Positions 7,790 to 19,784 of a stretch of 64,000 nucleotides of DNA are shown piece by piece. The notes beneath the pieces are model-generated. The model was given only the letters and a program-made list of their open reading frames with translations, was not told where the DNA came from and did not search any database. The translations under genes were made by a program, and so were the position numbers. Source of the DNA: Paeniglutamicibacter terrestris (GTDB taxonomy: Bacteria > Actinomycetota > Actinomycetes > Actinomycetales > Micrococcaceae); the NCBI RefSeq assembly GCF_012271785.1, contig NZ_JAAWVT010000003.1, positions 62,001 to 126,000 of the forward strand. The letters are read 5' to 3'. The stretch's first letter is position 1, and each line of letters opens with the position of its first letter.

Positions 7790-9241
7790 ATGTTCGAAGA
7801 GTACGAAAAATACTTATCGAACCCGACGCCTCTTTCAGTTGAAGCCGCCGGGGAACTCATCCTTGGCCATCGGCACATTCCGGCCGACATGACGAGGCCA
7901 CCCAGAGAGCGTGCCGAGGCCGAGCAGCCCGACGATAGCTGCGTAGATTTCATCAACGATATGACGAGGGCCATGGCATGCCTGCCGCAAACTGTTGGTG
8001 AGGTATCAAGAGCTGCCCGCATTGCTGCATTGGAACGTGCCAAAGCGTCGGTCTGTGCCGCACAAGCCAAAGAAGCGTATGGACTAGAACAAGACGTAGT
8101 TGCTCGGCACGAGGATGATGGGGTTTATAAGGACTTCCCAGCGCGCGGCGTCGGTGCCGAGGTGGCTCTGGCGCGTATGGATGCCCAATATTTAGGGCCT
8201 CGGTTTAGTTCGTACGCCAAATCAATGATTGAGCATATGCCCTATACCTTCGATGCACTGCAGCGAGGCGAACTCAAGGAAAGTCGATCGATGCTCATCG
8301 TTCGAGAGACCAACAATCTTGATCCTGGAGTTCGCGAATTAATTGACCGGGAGATTGCCGGCGAACAGGGTTCTCTGGAAGGTGTGGGAGATAATGAACT
8401 GCGCTCTCGCATCCGGAAAATCGTCCTTGCCTTCGACAATACCGAAGACATGATCAAGCACGGTGATGCGGAGAATCGGCGTCGTATTTCGCTAACGCCG
8501 ACGCCCGACGGGATGATGCGAATTAGCGGTGTGCTCCCCATTATTCAAGGTGTAGCCATGAAGCAAGCCTTGTTAGCCAAGGTCGCAAAACGTCGGGCCA
8601 AGGGGGACGCCCGAACCGATCAGCAGATCATGGCGGATACGGCCGTTGAACGAATCACCGGACAAGAAGTGGCATCCCGTCCAGGACTCTCGTTGAGTGT
8701 TTCGATGACTGATCGATCCTTGCTCGAGGGGGACAGCGAACCGGCATTTATTCAGGGATATGGAACGATCTCAGCCGAATACGTCAGGCGAATGATCGCC
8801 AGGGATCCTAAGCTTTCGAAGCGTAAGCAAAAGGCCAGAGTGTGGATGCGGCGCCTGTACACATCTCCCACCACCGGACAGTTAGTTGCGATGGATTCAA
8901 AGGCACGCATCGTGCCCCAGAAACTCAAAGACCTGATCAATATTCGAGATCAACATTGTCGTACCCCATATTGTGGCGCACCAATTCGACATATTGACCA
9001 CATATTCCAATTCGCCAAGGGTGGGCAGACCACAGAATCAAATACCGATGGACGATGTGCTCGTTGCAACCAAACGAAGGAAACTTCGGGTTGGGAAGAG
9101 TTTGTCGTAATTGGACCTCGGCACACCATTCTGATCAAAACGCCAAGCGGCCAGACATACCGCTCTATCGCACCACCACCGCCGGGCACTCCGGCATATC
9201 CGCCGGAATCCGATATGTTCTTCAGGATTACCAGCCCCTGA
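7790..9241 (+). CDS. DUF222 / HNH endonuclease domain protein (13E12-repeat family)
   Basis: A 483-aa protein with an N-terminal helical DUF222-type region and a C-terminal HNH nuclease domain. The zinc/HNH part is clear near residues 385-430: DQHCRTPYCGAPIRHIDHI, then AKGGQTTESNTDGRCARCNQ, giving the CxxxxC...HxDH...N...CxxC arrangement. These genes occur in many copies in actinobacteria and are often associated with mobile or repeated sequences; the role of individual members is unknown. No toxin/antitoxin partner, integrase or terminal inverted repeat is visible here. The 3' end overlaps the convergent MBL gene by 14 bp. Composition is more A/T rich than the core genes nearby. Confidence 0.87.
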   Translation: MFEEYEKYLSNPTPLSVEAAGELILGHRHIPADMTRPPRERAEAEQPDDSCVDFINDMTRAMACLPQTVGEVSRAARIAALERAKASVCAAQAKEAYGLEQDVVARHEDDGVYKDFPARGVGAEVALARMDAQYLGPRFSSYAKSMIEHMPYTFDALQRGELKESRSMLIVRETNNLDPGVRELIDREIAGEQGSLEGVGDNELRSRIRKIVLAFDNTEDMIKHGDAENRRRISLTPTPDGMMRISGVLPIIQGVAMKQALLAKVAKRRAKGDARTDQQIMADTAVERITGQEVASRPGLSLSVSMTDRSLLEGDSEPAFIQGYGTISAEYVRRMIARDPKLSKRKQKARVWMRRLYTSPTTGQLVAMDSKARIVPQKLKDLINIRDQHCRTPYCGAPIRHIDHIFQFAKGGQTTESNTDGRCARCNQTKETSGWEEFVVIGPRHTILIKTPSGQTYRSIAPPPPGTPAYPPESDMFFRITSP

Positions 9242-9890
9242 TTCTCCAGTCGTTCAGGCTGGGACGCTCCGCGCCCAATGTTGTGGTGACGCCGTGGCCG
9301 GGGAGAACTAAAGAATCATCTGGATATTGTTCGAAGATTCGTTGCGTAACGTCATCGAGCAACGTCGTAAATCGCTGAGCATCCTGCTGCGTATTGCCCA
9401 CGCCGCCCGGGAATAGCGAATCGCCACTAAGGATGACGGTAGTTCCATCCTCGTCTCGAAGGACATAGGCGATGGAACCAGGAGTGTGACCTCGAAGGTG
9501 AACACATTCCAGAACTGTGGTCCCAACCGAAACGGTATCGCCTTGCTTCAGCGGTACATCGATATTTACGTTCGCGCCAGAAGCGATTCCCTCAACATCT
9601 TCCGCGCCGGCATACGTCGTTACTCCGGTGCGCTCGACGTATTCCTTCAGAGCTCTGATGTGGTCCCAATGTTGGTGAGTGGTGGCGATGCCGACCAACT
9701 TCGTTGGAACCGAGGCATCGGTCGCCGCAGAGTCGACCAACCGATCGATGGACGCCGCATCGTCCGCTGCGTCGATCAGTAGTTGCGAACCGTCGCTCTT
9801 AGATGTCACGAGATAAATATTGTTGGCCATTTCGGAAACGCTGATGGAGCGGACAGTTGCGTTCGATAGGTCTAAGAAGAGTTCAGTCAT
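9228..9890 (-). CDS. MBL-fold metallo-hydrolase (glyoxalase II-like)
   Basis: A 220-aa metallo-beta-lactamase-fold hydrolase. The metal ligands are visible: THQHWDH (HxHxDH, about residue 72), the second-shell His in LRGHTPGSI, the bridging Asp in LSGDSLFPGG and the last His in LPGHG. The compact size and ligand set match the hydroxyacylglutathione hydrolase-like subgroup, but actinobacteria use mycothiol, so a mycothiol-linked or other thioester substrate is more likely than glutathione. Start: ATG at 9890, 6 nt after TAAGGT. It shares an 84-bp intergenic region with the GntR regulator, which may therefore act on it. Confidence 0.85.
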   Translation of the reverse strand: MTELFLDLSNATVRSISVSEMANNIYLVTSKSDGSQLLIDAADDAASIDRLVDSAATDASVPTKLVGIATTHQHWDHIRALKEYVERTGVTTYAGAEDVEGIASGANVNIDVPLKQGDTVSVGTTVLECVHLRGHTPGSIAYVLRDEDGTTVILSGDSLFPGGVGNTQQDAQRFTTLLDDVTQRIFEQYPDDSLVLPGHGVTTTLGAERPSLNDWRIRGW

Positions 9891-9896
9891 GGCAAT

Positions 9897-9902
9897 ACCT
9901 TA
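9897..9902 (-). promoter_or_regulatory. Putative -10 box TAAGGT for leaderless MBL gene
   Basis: On the minus strand TAAGGT is followed by 6 nt and the ATG at 9890. No ribosome-binding site is visible. It lies inside the gap shared with the divergent GntR regulator. Confidence 0.45.
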
Positions 9903-9974
9903 CGTCGTACCAAATGGGGGCAAGATAGTCTGTGGCGCAGGCTTTGCCCACGATCTACCTGAAGGACGTTTCTC

Positions 9975-10358
9975 ATGGACGTAAATCCCTTGGCATTCAT
10001 TGCCCTCGATCCGACCGACAAAACAGCACCGTACCAACAAGTCCGCCAACAGATCCTTGTTGCCATCTCCAAGGGAAAGCTCAAAGCTGGCACCAAGTTG
10101 CCTTCAGTGCGGGCGCTCGCCGACCAACTGGGCCTCGCCGTCAACACCGCGGCCAAGGTTTATAAGGAATTAGAAGGCTCCGGAGCGGTGGTGACCCGCG
10201 GGCGGCACGGCACCATCGTTCAGGCAACTGAGGACGAGGGTTCCATCGCCGTGGCCGACGTTGCGTCGGAATTGGCAGCCATTGCGACACGCTGGGGAAT
10301 TTCCGAAAAGGCAGCTGTTGCATACGTCCGAGCGGCCTTCACTTCGCAGCTCGGATAG
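9975..10358 (+). CDS. GntR-family transcriptional regulator, YtrA-like
   Basis: A short (127 aa) GntR protein with an N-terminal winged helix-turn-helix: PYQQVRQQILVAIS, then GTKLPSVRALADQLGL (recognition helix region about residues 35-55) and TAAKVYKELEGSGAVVTRGRHGTIV. The C-terminal tail is only about 50 residues, too small for a FadR or HutC ligand domain, which is characteristic of the YtrA subfamily. That subfamily often controls ABC transporters; no transporter is adjacent here, so the target may be its own promoter and the divergent MBL gene. A GAAGGA ribosome-binding site lies about 7 nt before the ATG. Confidence 0.85.
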   Translation: MDVNPLAFIALDPTDKTAPYQQVRQQILVAISKGKLKAGTKLPSVRALADQLGLAVNTAAKVYKELEGSGAVVTRGRHGTIVQATEDEGSIAVADVASELAAIATRWGISEKAAVAYVRAAFTSQLG

Positions 10359-10391
10359 TCCTAGGTCGCATTGCTCACAAGTGCTCCCCAT

Positions 10392-10407
10392 TCGAAGTAG
10401 TTTTCGA
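10392..10407 (+). promoter_or_regulatory. Candidate LexA (SOS) box upstream of uvrA
   Basis: The 16-bp element TCGAAG-N4-TTTCGA matches the actinobacterial LexA consensus TCGAAC-N4-GTTCGA except for one base in each half. It ends one base before the putative uvrA -10 box, exactly where a repressor would block polymerase. uvrA is a standard SOS gene. Confidence 0.6.
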
Positions 10408-10408
10408 T

Positions 10409-10414
10409 TAGCAT
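10409..10414 (+). promoter_or_regulatory. Putative -10 box TAGCAT for leaderless uvrA
   Basis: TAGCAT is followed by 6 nt and the GTG start at 10421. The mRNA would start at the GTG itself. It sits directly downstream of the LexA-like palindrome. Confidence 0.5.
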
Positions 10415-10420
10415 GTTCTG

Positions 10421-13303
<2,883 letters not shown>

Positions 13304-13313
13304 GCATCAACGT

Positions 13314-13347
13314 CGTGCGTGTATGCCGATTCGGGCATGCACGTACG
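13314..13347 (+). terminator. Hairpin after uvrA
   Basis: Arms 13314-13327 and 13334-13347 pair over 14 positions with two G-T wobble-type mismatches around a 6-nt loop. No U-tract follows, as is common for actinobacterial terminators. It could separate uvrA from the HAD gene. Confidence 0.5.
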
Positions 13348-13383
13348 GCGAAGCCGCCAGGTTCATGCGAGAATACCAAGGTG

Positions 13384-14103
13384 ATGATTGCTCCCTCTGC
13401 CGTGCTACTTGACCTCGACGGAACCCTTGTGGACCCCGCCGGGGCGATAACCTCGGGCATCCGCCATGCGTTGACGCAGGCGCAGATTCCCGACCCGGGT
13501 GAAGAAAAACTCCTGTCCCTCATCGGACCGCCACTGACCATCGGGTTGGCCAGTATCCAGGGCGTCACACCGACGAACATCGGGTCGCTGATCTCCACCT
13601 ATCGCGCGCAATATGCCAGCCATGGCATGGCGTCCTCGCGGCCCTACCCGGGCGTGTTGGAATTACTCGGCTCATTACGTGAAGCCGGAATCACGGTGCT
13701 GGTCGCCACGGCCAAGCCCACGCACATTGCCGCAGAACTGTTGGAGATCCAGGGGATTACTCCACTGCTTGACGGGATTTTTGGCAACGACGACGAGGGC
13801 GATGGGCATTCCTCCTCCAAGACTCACATTGTGGCCGCTGCCCTCAGCGCGCACGACCTAGACCCCGCGCACTGCGTGATGGTCGGGGATCGGCGTTATG
13901 ACATCGAGGCGGCCAACGAAAATTCCATGACCTCCATCGGTGCCGAGTGGGGCTTCGCCGAAGCCGGAGAACTAGCGGCCGCGGGAGCATCGGCCCACGC
14001 AGTGGATGTCCCGGCGCTTGCCGGGCTGCTGCTGGGATCACTCGCCGAAGAATCGCTGCGCGCCGCGTTGGCGTCCGTCTCCAGCTCGGGAGCTAACGCT
14101 TAG
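13384..14103 (+). CDS. HAD-superfamily hydrolase, phosphoglycolate phosphatase-like
   Basis: A 239-aa haloacid dehalogenase-type phosphatase. Motif I is LLDLDGTLVDPAG at the N terminus (nucleophile DxDGT), motif II is VLVATAKP (about residue 105), motif III Lys is in SSSKTHIV, and motif IV is VMVGDRRYDIEAA (about residue 165). The helical cap between motifs I and II makes it a subfamily IA enzyme, like phosphoglycolate phosphatase or pyrophosphatase PpaX; the substrate cannot be assigned. The start is ATG at 13384; a GTG immediately before it (13381) is equally possible. The stop TAG abuts the ATG of plsC. Confidence 0.85.
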   Translation: MIAPSAVLLDLDGTLVDPAGAITSGIRHALTQAQIPDPGEEKLLSLIGPPLTIGLASIQGVTPTNIGSLISTYRAQYASHGMASSRPYPGVLELLGSLREAGITVLVATAKPTHIAAELLEIQGITPLLDGIFGNDDEGDGHSSSKTHIVAAALSAHDLDPAHCVMVGDRRYDIEAANENSMTSIGAEWGFAEAGELAAAGASAHAVDVPALAGLLLGSLAEESLRAALASVSSSGANA

Positions 14104-14772
14104 ATGAGTTTGTACACCATGACCCGCTCATCGATCCGCGGGCTACTGACGGGGCTGTGCCGCCCCACCATCACCGGGCTGGAGAACGTTCCGCGCACCG
14201 GACCGATCATCGTCGCCTCCAACCACCTGTCCTTCTTGGACTCGATCATCATCCAGGCGCTGACCCCGCGCGATGTTGCGTTCTTCGCCAAGGCCGAATA
14301 CTTCACCACGCCCGGGCTTAAGGGCAAGGCCATGAAGACCTTCTTCGAATCCGTAGGCTCCATCCCGGTGCAGCGCGGGGAACAAGCGGCATCCGTTGCG
14401 GCCCTTGAATCCCTGGTGGACATCTTGGAATCCGGCAGTGGCATCGGCATCTACCCGGAGGGAACCCGCTCGCGCGATGGGCAACTGTACCGCGGCCGCA
14501 CCGGCGTGGGCTGGCTGGCGCTGACCACCGGTGCCCCGGTGATTCCGGTGGGACTGATCGGTACCGAGAAGCTGCAGCCCGCGGGCAAAAACACCATCAA
14601 ACCGCACCACTTCACCATCGCCTTCGGCAAACCACTGCAATTTGAGCATCTGGGACGCAAGCACCCACTGCCGCAGCGGCGTGCCGCCACCGACCAGATC
14701 GTTGACGCCATCGCTGAACTCACCGGCCAGGAGCGGGTGGACGCGTACAACCAGTCACCCATCGCCGAGTAG
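14104..14772 (+). CDS. plsC: 1-acyl-sn-glycerol-3-phosphate acyltransferase
   Basis: A 222-aa membrane-associated acyltransferase that converts lysophosphatidic acid to phosphatidic acid in phospholipid synthesis. The catalytic HX4D motif is in SNHLSFLDS (about residue 40), motif III is GIGIYPEGTRSRDGQLYRG (about residue 117) and motif IV is GAPVIPVGLIGTE (about residue 141). The ATG directly follows the HAD gene's stop codon, so the two are probably co-translated. The length is normal for short PlsC proteins. Confidence 0.9.
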   Translation: MSLYTMTRSSIRGLLTGLCRPTITGLENVPRTGPIIVASNHLSFLDSIIIQALTPRDVAFFAKAEYFTTPGLKGKAMKTFFESVGSIPVQRGEQAASVAALESLVDILESGSGIGIYPEGTRSRDGQLYRGRTGVGWLALTTGAPVIPVGLIGTEKLQPAGKNTIKPHHFTIAFGKPLQFEHLGRKHPLPQRRAATDQIVDAIAELTGQERVDAYNQSPIAE

Positions 14773-14787
14773 AAGCGAAAAAACACC

Positions 14788-16749
14788 GTGGCAGATCCCA
14801 AAAGTTACCGCCCCGCGACGGGAGATATCCCCATCAACCCGGGGGTCTACCGCTTTCGTGATGAGGTGGGCCGCGTCATCTACGTCGGCAAGGCCAAGGT
14901 GCTGCGATCACGATTGAATTCGTACTTCGCCAATCCCGCCACGCTGACCGCCAAGACCCACACCATGGTGCATACCGCGGTGTCGGTTGAATGGACGGTT
15001 GTCGGTTCGGAACTTGAGGCGTTGCAGCTCGAATACACCTGGATCAAGGAATTTAACCCGCGGTTTAACATCGTCTTCCGCGACGATAAGTCCTACCCGT
15101 ACCTCGCGGTGACCATGGGGGATAAGTACCCCCGCGCGCAGGTGATGCGTGGGGACAAGCGCAAGGACACCAAGTACTTCGGCCCGTTTTACCCGGCCAA
15201 GGCCATCCGCGAGACCCTGGATACGCTCTTGCGCGTCTTCCCGGTACGTAGCTGCTCCACCGGGGTCTTCAATCGGGCACAATCCTCCGGACGTCCCTGC
15301 CTGCTGGGCTACATCGACAAATGCGCCGCCCCCTGTGTGGGCCGCGTCAGCCCCGAGGAACACCGGGAGCTCGCCGCAGATCTCTGCCAATTCATGGGCG
15401 GTGAGGGAACCCGCTTCATCAAGGAACTTGAAACCAAGATGGCCGATGCCGTCTCGCGGCTCGAATATGAGCAGGCAGGTCGTTATCGTGACGACATCGC
15501 CGCGCTACGCCGAGTATTCGAGCGTAATGCCGTGGTGCTGAGCGAAAATACCGAGGCCGACATCTTCGCCGTGCACGAGGACGAGCTCGAGGCCGCGGTG
15601 CAGGTATTCCACGTGCGCAACGGGCGCATCCGCGGCCAGCGCGGCTGGGTCGTGGAAAAGGTCGAGGACTCGACCCCCGAACAATTCATCGAGCACCTGC
15701 TCACTCAGGTCTACGGTGAGGCAGCGGGCGATGACCGGATCCCGCGCGAGGTACTGGTCCCGGTGCTCCCGGAAAACGCCGACGACGTCGCCGCCTGGCT
15801 ACACGAACGCCGCGGCTCGGCCGTCTCGCTGCGCGTGGCACAGCGCGGGGACAAGGCAACACTCGCCGAAACGGTGCGAGAAAACGCCGAGCAGTCGTTG
15901 CGCCTGCACAAATCCCGCCGCGCCGGGGACCTGACAACGCGCTCCGCCTCACTCCAGGAGTTGCAGGAATCCCTCGGGCTGCCGATTCCGCTGCTGCGCA
16001 TCGAATGTTACGACGCCTCACATACCCAGGGCACCAACGTGGTGGCCTCCATGGTGGTGTTCGAAGACGGGCTGCCGAAAAAGAGTGACTACCGCAAATT
16101 TGCCATCACCGGTGAGGCGGCCCGCGATGACACCGCCTCGATGTATGACGTGATTTCTCGCCGCTTCAAAAACTACTTAGAGGAATCGGCCAACATGGTG
16201 CCGATGGTCTCCGGAGAGGTGGATATCTCCGACGCCGCGGCCAAGGCCCCGGCACGACGATTCGCCTACCCGCCCTCGCTGGTCATCGTTGATGGTGGAC
16301 CACCCCAGGTCGCCGCAGCCTCCCGTGCCCTGGCCGATCTGGGTATCGATGACATCTACGTGGTGGGCCTGGCTAAACGTCTGGAGGAGCTGTGGCTACC
16401 GGAGGATGAGTTCCCGGTCATCCTGCCACGTGCCTCCAACGCCCTGTACCTGGTTCAGCGAGTGCGTGATGAGGCGCACCGTTTTGCCATCACCTTCCAC
16501 CGCAAAAAGCGTTCGGCCTCGATGACCACCTCGCTGCTTGATTCCATTTCCGGTCTGGGTCCCGCCAAACGCGAGGCACTGCGTAAGCACTTCGGGACGA
16601 TGAAAAAGATGCGTGCGGCCTCCGTTGAAGAACTGGGGCAGGTTTCGGGCATCGGTCCGGTGCTGGCCGCCACGGTCTTTGCGGAACTGTCCAAGGCCGA
16701 TACGGGTGCGCCGGCAGTGAACATGACTACCGGTGAGGTCCTTTCCTAA
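14788..16749 (+). CDS. uvrC: Excinuclease ABC subunit C
   Basis: Dual-incision nuclease of nucleotide excision repair, 653 aa. The N terminus has the GIY-YIG nuclease fold (NPGVYRFRDEVGRVIYVGKAK, residues about 12-32). The UvrB-binding UVR motif is MADAVSRLEYEQAGRYRDD (about residue 220). The RNase H-like second nuclease includes RIECYDASHTQG (about residue 405) and IVDGGPPQV. Two helix-hairpin-helix motifs end the protein (SISGLGPAKREAL, QVSGIGPVLA). The GTG at 14788 follows plsC by 15 nt. The order uvrC-rapZ-yvcK-whiA is conserved across actinobacteria. Confidence 0.96.
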   Translation: MADPKSYRPATGDIPINPGVYRFRDEVGRVIYVGKAKVLRSRLNSYFANPATLTAKTHTMVHTAVSVEWTVVGSELEALQLEYTWIKEFNPRFNIVFRDDKSYPYLAVTMGDKYPRAQVMRGDKRKDTKYFGPFYPAKAIRETLDTLLRVFPVRSCSTGVFNRAQSSGRPCLLGYIDKCAAPCVGRVSPEEHRELAADLCQFMGGEGTRFIKELETKMADAVSRLEYEQAGRYRDDIAALRRVFERNAVVLSENTEADIFAVHEDELEAAVQVFHVRNGRIRGQRGWVVEKVEDSTPEQFIEHLLTQVYGEAAGDDRIPREVLVPVLPENADDVAAWLHERRGSAVSLRVAQRGDKATLAETVRENAEQSLRLHKSRRAGDLTTRSASLQELQESLGLPIPLLRIECYDASHTQGTNVVASMVVFEDGLPKKSDYRKFAITGEAARDDTASMYDVISRRFKNYLEESANMVPMVSGEVDISDAAAKAPARRFAYPPSLVIVDGGPPQVAAASRALADLGIDDIYVVGLAKRLEELWLPEDEFPVILPRASNALYLVQRVRDEAHRFAITFHRKKRSASMTTSLLDSISGLGPAKREALRKHFGTMKKMRAASVEELGQVSGIGPVLAATVFAELSKADTGAPAVNMTTGEVLS

Positions 16750-16772
16750 CGCCTCGCGCCGTCCGGGACGAC

Positions 16773-16778
16773 TAGGCT
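16773..16778 (+). promoter_or_regulatory. Putative -10 box TAGGCT upstream of rapZ
   Basis: TAGGCT is followed by 7 nt and the ATG at 16786. The G-rich AGGGGG in between may also serve as a ribosome-binding site, so rapZ could be translated both from uvrC read-through and from its own short-leader transcript. Confidence 0.45.
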
Positions 16779-16785
16779 AGGGGGT

Positions 16786-17679
16786 ATGACCACCGAGCTT
16801 GCCCCAGTGAAACCTCCCGAGTCCGAGATCCTAGTCATTACCGGCATGTCGGGTGCCGGACGCACCACCGCCGCCCACGCCCTGGAAGACCACGGCTGGT
16901 ACGTGGTAGAGAATCTTCCCCCGACGCTGCTGGGTATGCTCACCGAAATCGTTGCCCATTCCGGGGGATCGCTCCCAAAGCTGGCCGTGGTCATGGATGT
17001 GCGCTCCAAATCACTCTTCCCGCAGCTGCGGGAGGCCTTGGCATCACTGACCAGCGCCGGGATCAAGTACCGTGTGCTCTTCTTGGATGCGGCAGATGAT
17101 CTGCTGGTGCGACGCTTTGAACAGGGCCGGCGTCCGCACCCGCTGCAGGGTGATGATCGGATCAGCGACGGCATCGCGAGGGAACGCGATGTCTTGCGTG
17201 AGATGAAGGAGGCGGCAGAAATTGTCGTCGACACCACCGAAATGTCGGTGCATGATCTAGCACGCACCATCACCGAACTCTTCTCGGAGTCCGGCCCCAT
17301 TGTGCTGCGCTTGAACGTGATGAGCTTTGGCTTTAAGTACGGTCTGCCCACCGACGCCAACTTCGTGGCAGATGTTCGCTTCATCCCCAACCCGCACTGG
17401 GTGCCGGAACTTCGTCCGTTTACGGGCAAGGAGAAAAAAGTCTCCGACTACGTGCTCACCGCCAAGGGTGCCGGCGAATTCATCGAGCGCTTCATCTCCA
17501 GCCTCGAACCCGTTTTTGAGGGCTACCGCCGTGAAAACAAGCACTACGCCACCATTGCCGTGGGCTGCACCGGAGGCAAACACCGCTCGGTGGCCACCGC
17601 CGAGGAGATTGGCCGCCGCCTGTCGCAGCTGCCCAGCGTGCGAGTGAACGTCACGCACCGGGACCTGGGCCGGGAGTAG
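16786..17679 (+). CDS. rapZ: RNase adapter protein RapZ (YvcJ family P-loop nucleotide-binding protein)
   Basis: A 297-aa nucleotide-binding protein. The family in E. coli senses GlcN6P and directs RNase E to small RNAs; its role in actinobacteria is less clear. The P-loop reads GMSGAGRTT (about residue 22), with Arg in place of the usual Lys, a substitution I recall as normal in actinobacterial homologues. [10 protein letters not shown] follows. The C-terminal domain has the conserved [25 protein letters not shown] and [12 protein letters not shown] segments. It lies between uvrC and yvcK, 6 nt before the latter. Confidence 0.93.
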   Translation: MTTELAPVKPPESEILVITGMSGAGRTTAAHALEDHGWYVVENLPPTLLGMLTEIVAHSGGSLPKLAVVMDVRSKSLFPQLREALASLTSAGIKYRVLFLDAADDLLVRRFEQGRRPHPLQGDDRISDGIARERDVLREMKEAAEIVVDTTEMSVHDLARTITELFSESGPIVLRLNVMSFGFKYGLPTDANFVADVRFIPNPHWVPELRPFTGKEKKVSDYVLTAKGAGEFIERFISSLEPVFEGYRRENKHYATIAVGCTGGKHRSVATAEEIGRRLSQLPSVRVNVTHRDLGRE

Positions 17680-17685
17680 GCATCC

Positions 17686-18726
17686 ATGGCGTTTTTTACC
17701 GGACCCATCCCCATCCAGCCCCCCTCGCGTTCCCCGGGTGAAAACAAGGTGGTGCGCGTGGTCGCCCTGGGCGGCGGCCACGGCCTCTCGGCATCACTGT
17801 CGGCCTTGCGCCGACTCACCACCGATCTGACGGCCATTGTGACGGTGGCCGACGACGGTGGCTCCTCCGGGCGTCTGCGCGAAGAACTCGACGTGCTTCC
17901 CCCCGGTGACCTGCGAATGGCCCTGGCAGCCCTGTGTGATGACACCGACTGGGGGAGGACCTGGCGCGATGTCATGCAGCACCGTTTTGTCTCCAAACCC
18001 GGTTCCAGTGCCTCCCTGGACCAGCACGCGGTGGGCAACCTGCTCATCGTCGCCCTCTGGGAATTGCTGAAGGATCCCGTGGCCGGGCTGCGCTGGGCCG
18101 GAGCACTGCTCGGTGCGCGCGGTCAGGTCCTACCCATGAGCATCACCCCGCTGACCATCACCGGGGATGTGCTGGAAGAATCCGGGGATGCAAAACTGGT
18201 CAGCCGCCGCATCTCCGGTCAGGCAAAGCTTGCCATGGTCGGTGAAAGCATGCGGGTCACCAACGTGCGCCTGGAACCTGCCGATGCCGCCGCCTGTACC
18301 GAAGCACTTGACGCCATCGAGCTGGCGGACTGGGTGATCCTGGGACCGGGATCCTGGTACACCTCGGTCATCCCGCACCTCCTGCTACCCGAAATGCGCG
18401 AGGCGTTGGCACGTACGCCAGCCCGCCGACTGCTGACCATGAACCTATCCACAGATACCGCCGAGACCGCCGGAATGGATGCCGCGGCGCATCTTGAGGT
18501 CATCTCGCGTTATGCTCCTGAATTGCGCTTGGACGCAGTATTGGCCGATCCGGCAACGATTTCAGACCACGAAGCATTCACTCAGGCGGCGGCCCGGCTA
18601 GGTGCCCGGACCTTTTTCGGTAAAGTAGGGGTTGGTGCCGGACGCGCAGTCCACGACCCCTTGAGACTTGCCGCCGCCTACCACGACGTGTTCACCACGT
18701 TTAGCACAGACGAGCCCAGCAGTTAG
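17686..18726 (+). CDS. yvcK: YvcK/CofD-like UDP-sugar-binding regulator (gluconeogenesis factor family)
   Basis: A 346-aa cytoplasmic protein of the YvcK family, which binds UDP-GlcNAc and influences cell-wall precursor supply and carbon metabolism. Visible signatures: [19 protein letters not shown] (about residue 24), [16 protein letters not shown] (about residue 51), [11 protein letters not shown] and [13 protein letters not shown] (about residue 111). It shares the CofD-like fold. It lies 6 nt after rapZ and 10 nt before whiA, in one operon. In some actinobacteria the homologue is CuvA. Confidence 0.92.
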   Translation: MAFFTGPIPIQPPSRSPGENKVVRVVALGGGHGLSASLSALRRLTTDLTAIVTVADDGGSSGRLREELDVLPPGDLRMALAALCDDTDWGRTWRDVMQHRFVSKPGSSASLDQHAVGNLLIVALWELLKDPVAGLRWAGALLGARGQVLPMSITPLTITGDVLEESGDAKLVSRRISGQAKLAMVGESMRVTNVRLEPADAAACTEALDAIELADWVILGPGSWYTSVIPHLLLPEMREALARTPARRLLTMNLSTDTAETAGMDAAAHLEVISRYAPELRLDAVLADPATISDHEAFTQAAARLGARTFFGKVGVGAGRAVHDPLRLAAAYHDVFTTFSTDEPSS

Positions 18727-18736
18727 GAAACAATCC

Positions 18737-19717
18737 ATGGCACTGACGGCTTCCGTTAAGGACGAACTGTCCCGGCTTGAAATCCGGCGGTCATCCGAAC
18801 GCAAGGCAGAGGTATCCACCATGCTGCGTTTTTGCGGTGGACTGCACATCATTTCCGGTCGCATCGTGATTGAGGCGGAAGTTGATCTGGCCTCCACCGC
18901 GAGACGCCTGCGTGCGGCCATCGCAGAAGTGTATGGCCACACCTCCGAGATCATTGTGGTTTCAGGCGGCGGTTTGCGCCGCGGCAACCGCTATGTGGTC
19001 CGGGTGGTACGTGACGGTGAGGCACTGGCCCGCCAGACCGGCTTGCTTGATGGCCGCGGCCGGCCCGTGCGCGGCCTGCCCTCGGTCATCGTTAATGGTT
19101 CGGCAGCGGATGCCGAGGCCGTGTGGCGTGGCGCCTTCCTATCCCACGGATCACTCACCGAACCGGGGCGCTCTTCGGCCCTGGAAATTACCTGCCCCGG
19201 CCCCGAGTCCGCGCTGGCTCTGGTCGGCGCGGCGCGCCGATTGGGTCTGGTGGCCAAGGCCCGCGAGGTCCGCGGGGTTGACCGCGTCGTCATCCGCGAC
19301 GGCGAAGCCATCGCTCAGCTCCTGACGCGCATGGGAGCCCACGACGCACTGATGGTCTGGGAAGAACGCCGGATGCGTAAGGAAGTGCGCGCGACGGCTA
19401 ACCGTCTGGCTAACTTCGACGATGCCAACCTGCGCCGTTCTGCTCAGGCTGCCGTTGCCGCCGGAGCTCGAGTGGACCGCGCCCTGGAGATCCTTGGCGA
19501 CGAGGTTCCCGAACACCTCAAGTACGCAGGTGCCCTGCGCGTGGCGCACAAACAGGCGTCACTGGATGAGCTCGGTCGCATGGCCGAACCGCCCATGACC
19601 AAGGACGCCATCGCCGGACGTATCCGAAGACTTCTTGCCATGGCCGACAAAAGGGCCATTGAAATGGGAATACCTGGCACCGAGGCGAGCGTTCCCTTGG
19701 ATGTGATGGAGCACTAA
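18737..19717 (+). CDS. whiA: Sporulation/cell-division transcription regulator WhiA
   Basis: A 326-aa DNA-binding protein with an N-terminal domain related to LAGLIDADG homing nucleases ([11 protein letters not shown], then CGGLHII and [12 protein letters not shown]) and a C-terminal helix-turn-helix region ([39 protein letters not shown]). In streptomycetes it partners WhiB in sporulation; in non-sporulating actinobacteria it is thought to affect division genes. The start is ATG at 18737 with a TAGGAAAC ribosome-binding site. Last gene of the uvrC-rapZ-yvcK-whiA block. Confidence 0.95.
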   Translation: MALTASVKDELSRLEIRRSSERKAEVSTMLRFCGGLHIISGRIVIEAEVDLASTARRLRAAIAEVYGHTSEIIVVSGGGLRRGNRYVVRVVRDGEALARQTGLLDGRGRPVRGLPSVIVNGSAADAEAVWRGAFLSHGSLTEPGRSSALEITCPGPESALALVGAARRLGLVAKAREVRGVDRVVIRDGEAIAQLLTRMGAHDALMVWEERRMRKEVRATANRLANFDDANLRRSAQAAVAAGARVDRALEILGDEVPEHLKYAGALRVAHKQASLDELGRMAEPPMTKDAIAGRIRRLLAMADKRAIEMGIPGTEASVPLDVMEH

Positions 19718-19784
19718 CCACGATTTTTCCGCGTCAGCGGAGATGCAGTAATGAAGATGAGCGCATCCACATCACGCTGGGTGT

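Noticed and set aside
7790-9241. HNH gene as part of a restriction or anti-phage defence system
   Set aside because: No methyltransferase, specificity subunit, toxin or other defence gene is adjacent; DUF222/HNH genes are common single genes in actinobacteria.
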